From contig JAMXBD010000172.1 of assembly GCA_024138025.1 (NCBI GenBank), forward strand, positions 558,001-622,000: DNA of 64,000 nucleotides, read 5' to 3'. Source of the DNA: Combretum micranthum (lineage: Eukaryota; Streptophyta; Magnoliopsida; Myrtales; Combretaceae). Every line of letters begins with the position of its first letter. The stretch's first letter is position 1. The notes under the pieces are model-generated. The model had not been told where the DNA came from and made no database searches. It saw only the letters and a program-made list of their open reading frames with translations. Position numbers and translations under genes: made by a program. Shown one piece after another: positions 55,807 to 64,000 of this stretch.

Positions 55807-57265
55807 AGAACCACTTTGATCGCGGTATCAAACACGGCTTTAACATTCTAGATTCACAACAAAATCAGTGAAAACTAGTTCTCGTTGTACATCATCAGGT
55901 GTTAAAATTGTGTTTAGCACTCTAAGTACTTCTACATGTTGATTACCTGCTGAGTTTTTGAGCTACATTCAATATAAGCTGCAGCACTAATTTGCTTCCT
56001 CAACTCCTCTCCCTTATTAGAAACAAAACAAGCAAACAATTAATACACTTCATAGCCCGACACATCCCAAAATTTACAAGAGGAGTTTGGTGCTCTCATA
56101 CCTCAGTAGTTGTAATGATGTTTGATCCCATTTGAACAGCAAAATGGTATCTATTCTCACAAGATCTGGTAGGAAGTGAAACCATATGCAAATTTAAGAA
56201 ATTATCCACACCTTATCAAGTGATGCAACTTAGAAAATGTATCACTGTGTACCTAATTTGGTGCCAACTAGAACCAAGGGAACATTCGGCGCAAATCTAC
56301 AGAGCTTAGGCATCCACTGAGAAGCAAATCAACATAAAACTTTGAGAGATGGATAGGTGAAATCAATCGAATTGCAATCAGGAAACAGAACATTTTGCTA
56401 TCTTGCACGTGAAATTACTCGAAACATTCATTATGTAGCATTGCACTTTATCATATTATCAACCCAATGTTGCTTTAAGTGCTTTAACATTTCAATTGTT
56501 ACCTAGACATTATTTAAGTAGCAAATAAGAACTAATGAATCTCTTTTCGGCAATGGCCTTATAGTCTGGTAACATCTTATTTAGAGATTTATAGGTTCAA
56601 CTCCCTTCCTAATTGTAATGGGGAAGGACAAATAAAAATTCTCTTTTCTAGCGCAGAGTTGGGACAATAACAAGACATAAACATTGTGAGTGATTATCTT
56701 TTTCAGGACATTTTCATACTTTCTCTACTGATTAATGAAAAGGTTAACAAAAATATATCAGCACCACCGTAACTTAATGGCCTTAGTCTGCTGTAATCTT
56801 CCTGACGTTTATAAATCAAAACAATCAATCCATTTCGTTCAATATGACCATGGTAATCAATTATTGAGCTAGGAACATAAAGCAAATTAGTCATATTTGA
56901 AAAATCATTCAAATTACCTGCAGTGTCCCATGGTCCTAAGTTCACTATGCTCCCATCCGCAGCAACATTGGCACTAAAATTGTCAAATACTGTTGGTATA
57001 TGATCCTAACCATAAATAGGAAATGCCAGGCCACATATGAACTTAGTTAGTGCAAGTCAACATTAAATCATTATATATGTAATTTTATACTATATTTGAT
57101 GAAACATTTATTATAATTAAAAAAATAAAAAAATAAAAAGGATTAAGTGATAAGAGTGGAGTTGTACAGTTGGGAACTTGTTACTAGTGGAACAAATAAG
57201 CCTGCAAGTTTTGCCAACACTCCATCTCCAACAGTGACACATTTAATAAACCTAGAAGCACTCAT
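55807..57265 (-). pseudogene. ROP/Rac small GTPase pseudogene
   Basis: The start at 57265 reads MSASRFIKCVTVGDG, exactly the plant ROP beginning, in exon 57168-57265. One base is missing in the P-loop, so GKT and the following TSNKFPT continue in another frame. Exon 56918-57005 gives [20 protein letters not shown] and WDTAG. 56703-56810 gives [20 protein letters not shown], but the splice acceptor before it is not AG and the frame shifts after SLISRE. 56250-56320 gives RFAPNVPLVLVGTKL. 56100-56200 retains MGSNIITT. 55950-56016 gives GEELRKQISAAAYIECSSKT. 55807-55850 gives NVKAVFDTAIKVVLQP. Exon order and introns are those of a duplicated, not retroposed, gene. It resembles type II ROPs. It cannot make a GTPase. 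Confidence 0.88.
56543..56650 (+). repeat. SINE-like insertion in an intron of the ROP pseudogene
   Basis: tggccttatagtctggtaac resembles a pol III A box, and ggttcaactcccttcc some 30 bp later resembles a B box (GGTTCGANNCC). The spacing and the short A-rich downstream region suit a tRNA-derived plant SINE. No target duplication was fixed. Confidence 0.45.
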
Positions 57266-58364
57266 TGATGTTTTCTACAAGCTCACAAGGTGAGGACCCT
57301 TTTTAAGGAAGACAGAGACAAGGAAAATGAGTGTTGTAGAAGATAGTGTTTTTTATTTTAATAATGAATGCAATTTGTTGGAGATCGTGCCATAAATATG
57401 ATAGCCTGTAGTAGGTAACGTAGTTTTGCGCAATTAAGAAATGAGCATTAAAATAATGTGGAAGGGAGAAAGTAGTTGCAGTTTGTTGGGCAGTCAAAGG
57501 CCCGTCATTGTCTCCCCTTTAATGCATTTTACATGCACTTTGTATGATAATTTATTGAATATTGAATACAACATATCAATTATATAAGACCCATGATTTA
57601 GTTACTAAAATAAATTGGATTTCAAGATTTATCCTCAATCTTTCATTAAAAACCACACATATTAATGAAAATCCTGAGTTTTGTGATTTTTAACTCTATA
57701 TAGTTGTATTGTTCTTTCCCTTTTTTTTTTTTTCCCTCCCAACATAGATAATTGAAACCAATATACATTTTATTGTGCAGAGGATTTGATTCGATTGCAT
57801 TGCAGTAGTTACATAGAGATTTAGATCCTCTTTGTTTAGGTTTCTTCTATTTTTCTCCATTATTTAAGCCTTTAGGATTGGATGGCATAAATTATTGATA
57901 GTGGACCATCCAGATTAACTCTTTTTTACTTGCACTCTTAAATACTTAGGATATTTTTACCTCTTTATATCTCTTGGCTCTTCAAAGCCCACAAATTTCA
58001 AACCTTAATCTAAAACTTTTCCAAAAATCAAGGATTTATTTAATGTAAAAGTATTTATATTTAAAGACCCAATATATTTATCTATATGTTACATGCACCC
58101 ACACATATTTTGAATACATATTATACATGTAATATGGTTTATGCACTAAATATATGTGACATATTTATCATATATAACAAATAAATCATCTAATTTATTT
58201 GTTGTACTTATAATATAAACATTATATAGATTATATATTTATGATTATAGATCATGTAAACATATTCTATACATGCTTGATATACATGTTAATAATATAT
58301 ATAGATTATGTTATCATATGCATGTCAATATGATTATGTTATGGTATGATATATACTATAATAA
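57266..58364. other. AT-rich region upstream of the ROP pseudogene
   Basis: 57266-57500 would be the former promoter side of the ROP copy. 58030-58364 is TA-rich with many near-repeats of atatgttacat and tacatgttaata. No gene recognised. Confidence 0.5.
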
Positions 58365-58365
58365 T

Positions 58366-58457
58366 ATATGGTAAATTGCGTAGACCTTTCTTGAAAATTT
58401 TAAAAATTGTATGGACCTCGAAGTTTTTTAAAAGTCAACACTTACACCCCCCAAAAG
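58366..58457. repeat. TIR-like segment, first copy
   Basis: taaattgcgtagacctttcttg, then ttgtatggacctcgaagttttt, then aaagtcaacacttacacc. The same segment recurs directly at 58863-58945 and inverted at 60395-60477. Confidence 0.6.
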
Positions 58458-58460
58458 TAA

Positions 58461-58861
58461 TAGTCTATTCACTTGACATGAATAGCAATTCATTCCTTCC
58501 TCGTTCCATGTAAAGCTAACATTACGGTGTTTACTTCAAAGAAATGACAATTTATAATGAATTGCTATTACTTAAAATGATGAATAACAATTCATGTCCC
58601 CAACTTATGAATTGCCATTCAATATTCTACTTTTTAACTTTCTCATAAATACTCCTGTCTTGTAAATAACACCTATACAATTATTTTTTTTCTGTAATAA
58701 ATACATGAGGTATTATAGATATTTTACTTTTGATTTTAATAATTATTTGTTTTATTTTTGACGCTAAGTGAACATTATAATAGCTATTATAACCCTATTA
58801 TATTCCCTTTGAATTGGAATTCAATTCTCCCCTTATTCCATTCAGCGAAGTGAATGGGCCA
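58461..58861. mobile_element. Harbinger/Tourist-like MITE
   Basis: Ends TAGTCTATTCACTT and, on the minus strand, TGGCCCATTCACTT, flanked by TAA at 58458-58460 and 58862-58864. It is 401 bp and non-coding, with recurring gaattgctatt/aatagcaattcat motifs. Confidence 0.6.
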
Positions 58862-58862
58862 T

Positions 58863-60477
58863 AAGTAAATTACATGTGACTCCTTGAAAACCTTAAATAC
58901 TAATGGACCTTTAGTTTTTTCGAAAGTCAATACTTACACCTTTAAAAACTGATTTTGATTATTTAATTCTAATGTGACATCATCGATAGTATGTTTAATT
59001 AATAAATGTTTGAAAAAATATTTAAAAATTTAAATATTAAAGATTGAAAACTTTTAATTTTTTGCCCTTCGGACATGGCATTTAAAGTGCAATTCTAATA
59101 AAAAAATTCTTGAATTAAAAAATTGTGTCACAAGGTGTCTTTTAACATAATAAAAAAATTTTCTAATATATTTGTTTCATACTAAAATGCAATTTTGAAA
59201 GACAAAAAACAACAATTAATTTTTTCTTTCTCTAAAAAAATTAATGTTGTAAAAACTATAATAAAAGAATTTTAAAATATTTTTTATTAAACATATTATC
59301 TATACTATTAAAATAAAACCATATCCTTTAGTGTCTTTAGTGTAAATATTTTTAATATAATTTTTTTAGCATATGGGCATAAAATATTTTAGGTATTCCT
59401 GAAATCATGAAATTAAATGGGATTTGAATAGAATTAAATAGGGGTTGAATATACATGGTCTTTTCCTTTTTTATCATATGGACATAAAATAGTTTTAGTA
59501 TCCCCGAAATCATGAAATTAAATTGGATTTGAATAGAATTATATAGGAGTTAAATATACATAGTCTTTTTTTTTTTAGCCTAAGCATATGTCTTTATATA
59601 CTAATATAAATATTTTTAATATAATGTTTTTACCATACCAGCGTAAAATATTTTTGGTATCTCTAAAATCATAAAATTAAATAGGATCTTAATAAAATTA
59701 AATAAAGGTTGAATAGACATAGTTTTTTCCTTTTTTAGCATGTGGACATAATTTTTTTTTTTATCTCTGAAATCATGAAATTAAATAAGGTTTGAATAGA
59801 ATTAAATAAGGGTTGAATAGACATAGTATTTTCCTTTTTTAGCCTAAGCATGTATTTTTATATACTGATCTAAAGCTTTGATACCATATTTAATGATGTT
59901 CTGCCATGTTTTCTCTAGATAAAATTAATAATATTCCCAAATATATAGTGCTGGCCTGAGATTCACGTGAATTGCTTAAAGGACAATCACGACAAGAAAT
60001 CAACTCTATGTAGCACTATCATGAGGAGTATCGATTGCATCAACAAAAGTTTTGGTTAAGAAAGGAAATTTACCCAAGATGTGTGGGACATACACGAGGA
60101 ATATTATATGAAAAAAATGTATTGTTGTCTTGAAGGTATTTTCATTACAAACATGTTATGTTATATTTTCACATATTGAGAACATTACTGGGTATACATA
60201 TATTGAATTGGAATTATCACTAACTTTTCACTACTCTTTATATAGGTTTCAAATTAAATTAGTTAATATTCCAAAAATTTATTGTTTTATTTACACAGGG
60301 ATCGTGGGTACGTCGTCTGCTTGTATATGAAATGACACATTAGCATCAAGCCATCAACTAAACAAATTTTACATATTATTATCACACAATTTTATAGGCG
60401 TGTAAGTGTGACTTTTAAAAAAACTGAAAGTTCATGTAATTTTAAAGTTTTTAAGGAGATCCGCACAATTTATCTTA
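58863..60477. mobile_element. Candidate DNA element with inverted ends of about 80 bp
   Basis: 58863-58945 and the reverse complement of 60395-60477 share taaattrygyrnnnctcctt, nncatgnaccttnagttttttnnaaagtca and acttacac. The element is 1.6 kb, non-coding, and contains the nested tandem array 59310-59880. I could not find a matching 8- or 9-bp target duplication, so the superfamily is open and the outer boundary may lie at the first direct copy, 58366. Confidence 0.5.
59310..59880. repeat. Higher-order tandem repeat (about 262-bp period)
   Basis: A unit of about 100 bp (gcatatggacataaaat, tatccctgaaatcatgaaatt, aaattngatttgaatagaatt, ggggttgaatanacatagtctttt) occurs four times: 59372, 59473, 59634 and 59737 (starts approximate). 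A 60-bp spacer (agcctaagcatatgtcttt, actaatataaatatttttaatataa) precedes the first pair in part and follows each pair (59577, 59839). This gives a two-level repeat of pair plus spacer. Confidence 0.75.
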
Positions 60478-60589
60478 TAACATAATAAAATATGTTTATA
60501 TATATATGTATATAGACTACATGTTAAGACAGAGACTTTTATCACTTTGGCTCAATCACAAACCACATTATTCGAAATCATCATCTAAA

Positions 60590-60790
60590 CCCTTTTTTCA
60601 TATAAAACATACATTTAACATATGTAAAATATAGTTATACCCATTTTTTTTTACAAAAAACATACATTTAACATATATAAAATATAGTTATATTTAGCAA
60701 ATAAATTATATATAATATATATTAATTATAGTTATATTTAGCAAATAAATTATATATATATATATTAATTATAGTTTATGTGTATATAGA
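60590..60790. repeat. Short AT-rich tandem duplications
   Basis: aaaacatacatttaacatatgtaaaatatagttata occurs twice (60605 and 60658), followed by agttatatttagcaaataaatt-type units also twice (60690 and 60731). Purely AT-rich, no coding. Confidence 0.7.
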
Positions 60791-61206
60791 TCATATAGCA
60801 TACATACCAAATATCTATAAATTTGGCCACCAACGATTTACACCGAATCATGCTAAAGATCAAATGTCAATATAGGTGTTCTATTGATAATTATTCAATT
60901 GGTCCCTTTTTAGTTAATGATTATTCCACTGGTCCCACTTGAGTTGAGGCTTGACAAACCTGTGTTAAGTACCTTAGCCCAAACAAGAGAAGTTAAGAGT
61001 GAAAAAATTAGTCTAATGTGGTCCTTATTTTAGGTGGACTATATCAAATCTCCATCGCATAAATCTAAATTCATGAACTTGACTTCTTAAACCTTATCAC
61101 TTAGTTCAAGAAATCAAACCCTAGGTGACTTAAAACTCAATTAAACTTAACCCATTTTGTAATTTTATTGTTGAAAGCAACTATTCCTTTTATTTACTTT
61201 CAAAAG
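60791..61206. other. AT-rich intergenic sequence
   Basis: No gene or element recognised. A short inexact duplication (caattggtccctttttagttaatgatta / ccactggtcccacttgagttgaggctt) lies at 60895-60955. Confidence 0.4.
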
Positions 61207-61214
61207 GGTATATG

Positions 61215-61879
61215 TAGACATATGCATGGTTCAGTTCCAAAATGATCGATTCCAGAACTGGCTAAGGATCCATCAGTTTTCCGCTTCCTAGGTGATCCTA
61301 AGGCCTAAGCTAAAAAAAAAAAAAAAAAGAAATTAGAGGAAAAAATTAAAAAAAATTTATTATACATAGAATTATTAATGTTTACACTAATAACAAAATT
61401 TATTACCTATTTATAATATTTAATATGTTATTATCAACAACATAAATATATATAACTTAAAATCATCTGTAAATTAGTCTATATAAACTTCTTCTAAAAG
61501 CAAAATTCATTTTCTTAATAAAGTGAGACTATTTTTTGTATTGTAATTTTTTTTATCTTCTAGAATACCATACTACTAACTACAATTGATATTGGTAGTG
61601 TTTGCATAAATAAATACGCATTCTAAATAAATTTTTTAAAATTTTGGTCAAATAATTTAATAGTTATAGATCCAATAATTAATTATTTTGTATTTAAAAT
61701 TAATTTTATTAAAAACTAAATTTTATTTATTTATTTTTATTTTTAAAAGGGTGGTTCCACGGTTCCAATACTGGAATCGAAAATTACTAGTTCCTTTAAG
61801 CCATACCAGAATTATGAGAGACAATTTTGATTTCGATTCCTTCTAGAACTAACAGATTTTAGAACTGTGCCTATGTTTA
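61215..61879. mobile_element. Second hAT element related to the GC-rich intronic one
   Basis: 665 bp. Ends TAGACATATGCATGGTTC and, on the minus strand, TAAACATAGGCACAGTTC. Flanking octamers GGTATATG (61207-61214) and GGCATGTG (61880-61887) agree at 6 of 8, both differences being transitions. The arms contain eroded ggttcc/ggaacc motifs (ggttcagttcc, ggttccacggttcc, gattccagaactgg), consistent with an old, CpG-decayed relative of 40131-40635. The centre is AT-rich with an A-run. Confidence 0.65.
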
Positions 61880-61887
61880 GGCATGTG

Positions 61888-62377
61888 CACAAATATTTTA
61901 GGTTGTTTGAGTTTCAACAAAATACCTAATTTCATAGTAATAGGAAAAAAGTGATCAGAGATGTAAGGGTAGAAAAATGAACATGCCTTAGAAGTCTTTC
62001 TTCGGATTGAAAACATGCTTTGAAAGTTACTCTTCACTTTGTCGTACCTCTGAAAAAATTTCATTGTCGAAGCAAACCTGGGAGCCTTTCTCACACGTCA
62101 ACAATTTTAGACAAAAGGTCCAACGCCCTCAATCTATCGTGTCGACGTCTTCTTCCTATGCGTAGCATCTACTGCCTACTCCACTGTGGCATTTAGGGTG
62201 ATGGTGCGTCTAACCATGTAACATTTTCCCGTTGCTTAAGTAAGCCTATAGTGTATCATCATCCTTGATTATTCCCTATTGCTTTCAGATGTACGGCTAT
62301 GTGTTCTATTTTGAAACAATGGATTTTAGTTATTGAACGTTAAGTCTTATGTGGTTGGAAAGATTATGCACATTTTT
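61888..62377. other. Intergenic sequence with no recognised gene
   Basis: Slightly less AT-rich stretch (62110-62250: gtcgacgtcttcttcctatgcg) with no sustained open frame or element ends. Confidence 0.4.
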
Positions 62378-62570
62378 GGGTCTGTTTGGTTAGTTGTGTT
62401 TCAGGTTGTGGTATCTTGTTTTTGTTATTTTTAAATAGATTTCTTGTTAAAACTTAAAAGTAGATATAGATAAAAATAGATATTTTTATCTATAAACAAA
62501 TCAAATAGACTAGATATAGATACAGATTAGATACATATAAAAATTAAATAATTCAAACTGACCATTTGTC
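62378..62570. repeat. Dispersed repeat family R2, copy 3
   Basis: Starts gggtctgtttggttagttgtg; contains agtagatatagataaaaatag, gactagatatagatacag; closes near aaaattaaataattcaaactgacc. Same layout as 43708-43950. Confidence 0.5.
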
Positions 62571-62889
62571 TTCCACTTTGGAGCTATTTTTTCAACAAAC
62601 TTTTTGGGGCATAACACGTCCACGTATAGAGCTTTAACTTGTTTTCCATAGTGAAATAACTATTGTTGTTAATAGTCGATATTTTTTGGTTGTTATAATA
62701 TTTCAAATCCAGTTCATATCTATGTTTCCAAATTGATGCATAAAGGAACAATTAATTTTACAGATTTGCAGTAATCCTATGGAATACCTTATTTTATAGG
62801 GTCTAAAGAAGAGATCTAGCTTTTGCCCTTGGGGTTAAACCTTGTAGGCTAGGTTTCAAGTTTGTTGTGATGCATGCCAATAAGCACGA
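62571..62889. other. Intergenic sequence with no recognised gene
   Basis: Contains nothing I can assign on either strand. Confidence 0.4.
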
Positions 62890-63175
62890 AATAGAGAAAA
62901 TATTAAATTTGATAATTAAATTATAATTTGATACTTGAATTTTTAAAGTAGTTGATTTAATATTTAAGTAAAAGTGTTATGCGGTATTTGGAAAGGTCTT
63001 AAAAATTCAAAGATAGTTTGCCTCTTTCATATCAGCAAACAAAGTAAATGATGTTAAAGATAAAAAACAAGTAACCAAGAAAGTTTTAATGAAAATATTA
63101 AATCGAACAATTTAAATTTAAGGTACCAAATTGAATTTTCGTAGAAAGATTATATAGCAAATTTTCTCCTCTGGA
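62890..63175. repeat. Dispersed repeat family R1, copy 3
   Basis: gagaaaatattaaatttgat, then acttgaatttttaaagtagttgattt, then atcagcaaacaaagtaaatgatgtt, then accaaattgaattttc. Same order as 10105-10520 and 39355-39722, somewhat shorter. Confidence 0.55.
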
Positions 63176-63907
63176 ATATAAAGAGTTTTGAATTAATAAG
63201 TCCATAAGTATAGAGATACACAAGAAAATGAAAAATATGTGAAAGAAAAGGAAAGACATATACAACTGCTAACACTATTACTTTATGCTTACTTTGTTTA
63301 ATGAATAAAATTGTAATGCAATTGTTATTATTAAGAAATAGACTAAAGTTGTAAAAGGATTTTGATTTACTAGTTTTTTTTTTTTAATGATGGTATTTTT
63401 GGAAAAAAAATCATTTTTACCATGAGATTACGTATGTTTGAGTAATACATAATTATTTAATTCTATCATCAACGAGTTGCATATAATAGTTTTAAAAAGG
63501 ATGAACTTATAATAAAATTTTTATTATAATGAAGTGAATGAATAGTTAGTTTTTAAAATGGTGAAATCCATTTTGTTGTAAGCCATGGCACAATTTGTGC
63601 AAAGGATCAAAGGATTATCAGCACTAATTCTACAAAAGATTAAGCTTTTTATTTTTATTTTTGTGTATAAACTAAGTATTTGTTTATCTCTAGTTATTTT
63701 TATTGATGGATTGTACTTTCTCTCATTGGAATTTGTATGCTTGTACTGCAATCATGAATCAGAATAAATTGGTTGGGATGTTTGATTCATTGATTTTTGG
63801 CATTATCATATGAAATATATAAAAATTTATGTGTTCGTTGTTTTTGTTTATCAAGCATGTCTTGTATATTAGATAGAATGCATGCTTGATTGTGTTAAAT
63901 TATAAAG
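63176..63907. other. AT-rich intergenic sequence
   Basis: Two overlapping short open frames (63524-63767, opposite strands) have no recognisable protein features. Nothing else supported. Confidence 0.4.
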
Positions 63908-64000
63908 AAATGGTTAATGTCATAAATGGTACATGAACTTTAGCAAAACATGCAATTAGATACCTAAATTTTAAAATTGGTCAATTTTATATCTAAATTT
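63908..64000. repeat. Fragment of an R1-like repeat, cut by the window edge
   Basis: ggtacatgaactttagcaaaa and gatacctaaattttaaaattgg resemble the starts of R1-type repeats. Incomplete. Confidence 0.3.

Noticed and set aside
1..64000. CRISPR array, bacterial operon, tRNA or rRNA gene
   Set aside because: No regularly spaced repeats with unique spacers, no ribosome-binding-site-led gene clusters and no cloverleaf-like or rRNA-like sequence were seen.

Overview
This is a nuclear window from an AT-rich eudicot plant genome, probably a woody species. The evidence is spliced plant genes with GT-AG introns, a bark-storage-protein gene, a plant ROP GTPase relic, a CERBERUS/LIN-type gene relic, and a dense layer of Copia, Gypsy, Mutator, hAT and Harbinger elements. 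I see no bacterial, organellar or viral operon, no rRNA, no tRNA and no CRISPR array. Only one gene looks intact: a five-exon bark-storage/nucleoside-phosphorylase-like gene on the minus strand at 37972-43118.

Layout. 1-2094 is the decayed 3' end of a Copia element (plus strand). 2100-7480 is a mosaic of small non-autonomous DNA transposons. 7489-9487 is a 2.0-kb Mutator-like element with a perfect 9-bp target duplication and terminal arrays of short hairpins. 10.7-35.07 kb is the wreck of one LIN-like E3-ligase/WD40 gene on the minus strand. It is split by a Copia element (13022-26659) and a Gypsy element (27331-34999). The Copia element is itself interrupted by two further LTR-type insertions, one of which contains a third, and the Gypsy 5' LTR carries another. 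35615-37225 is a further solo LTR. 37972-43533 is the bark-storage-protein gene with a three-copy repeat promoter; its large third intron holds a strikingly GC-rich hAT element. 44024-44594 is another hAT relative. 44785-49679 is a full-length but decayed Copia element with two 245-bp LTRs and a 5-bp target duplication. 50172-50352 is a lone first exon of a predicted RNA-binding-type protein. 50.95-55.1 kb is decayed LTR-like and hAT-like sequence. 55.8-57.27 kb is a ROP/Rac GTPase pseudogene. 57.3-64 kb is AT-rich, repeat-filled and without recognisable genes.

How the parts relate. Target duplications (TTTTG, TTATT, ATAAC, AAACA, TTAAC, about GATAK for the Gypsy, 8-bp for hAT, 9-bp for Mutator) give insertion boundaries and a relative order: LIN gene first, then Gypsy and Copia into it, then solo LTRs into those elements. 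I did not find a convincing undescribed biological system. The most unusual signals are the dismembered LIN gene, the hairpin-array Mutator element, the triplicated promoter unit and the GC-rich intronic hAT. All coordinates and target duplications were read by eye, and similarity statements rest on recalled family consensus, not on searches.
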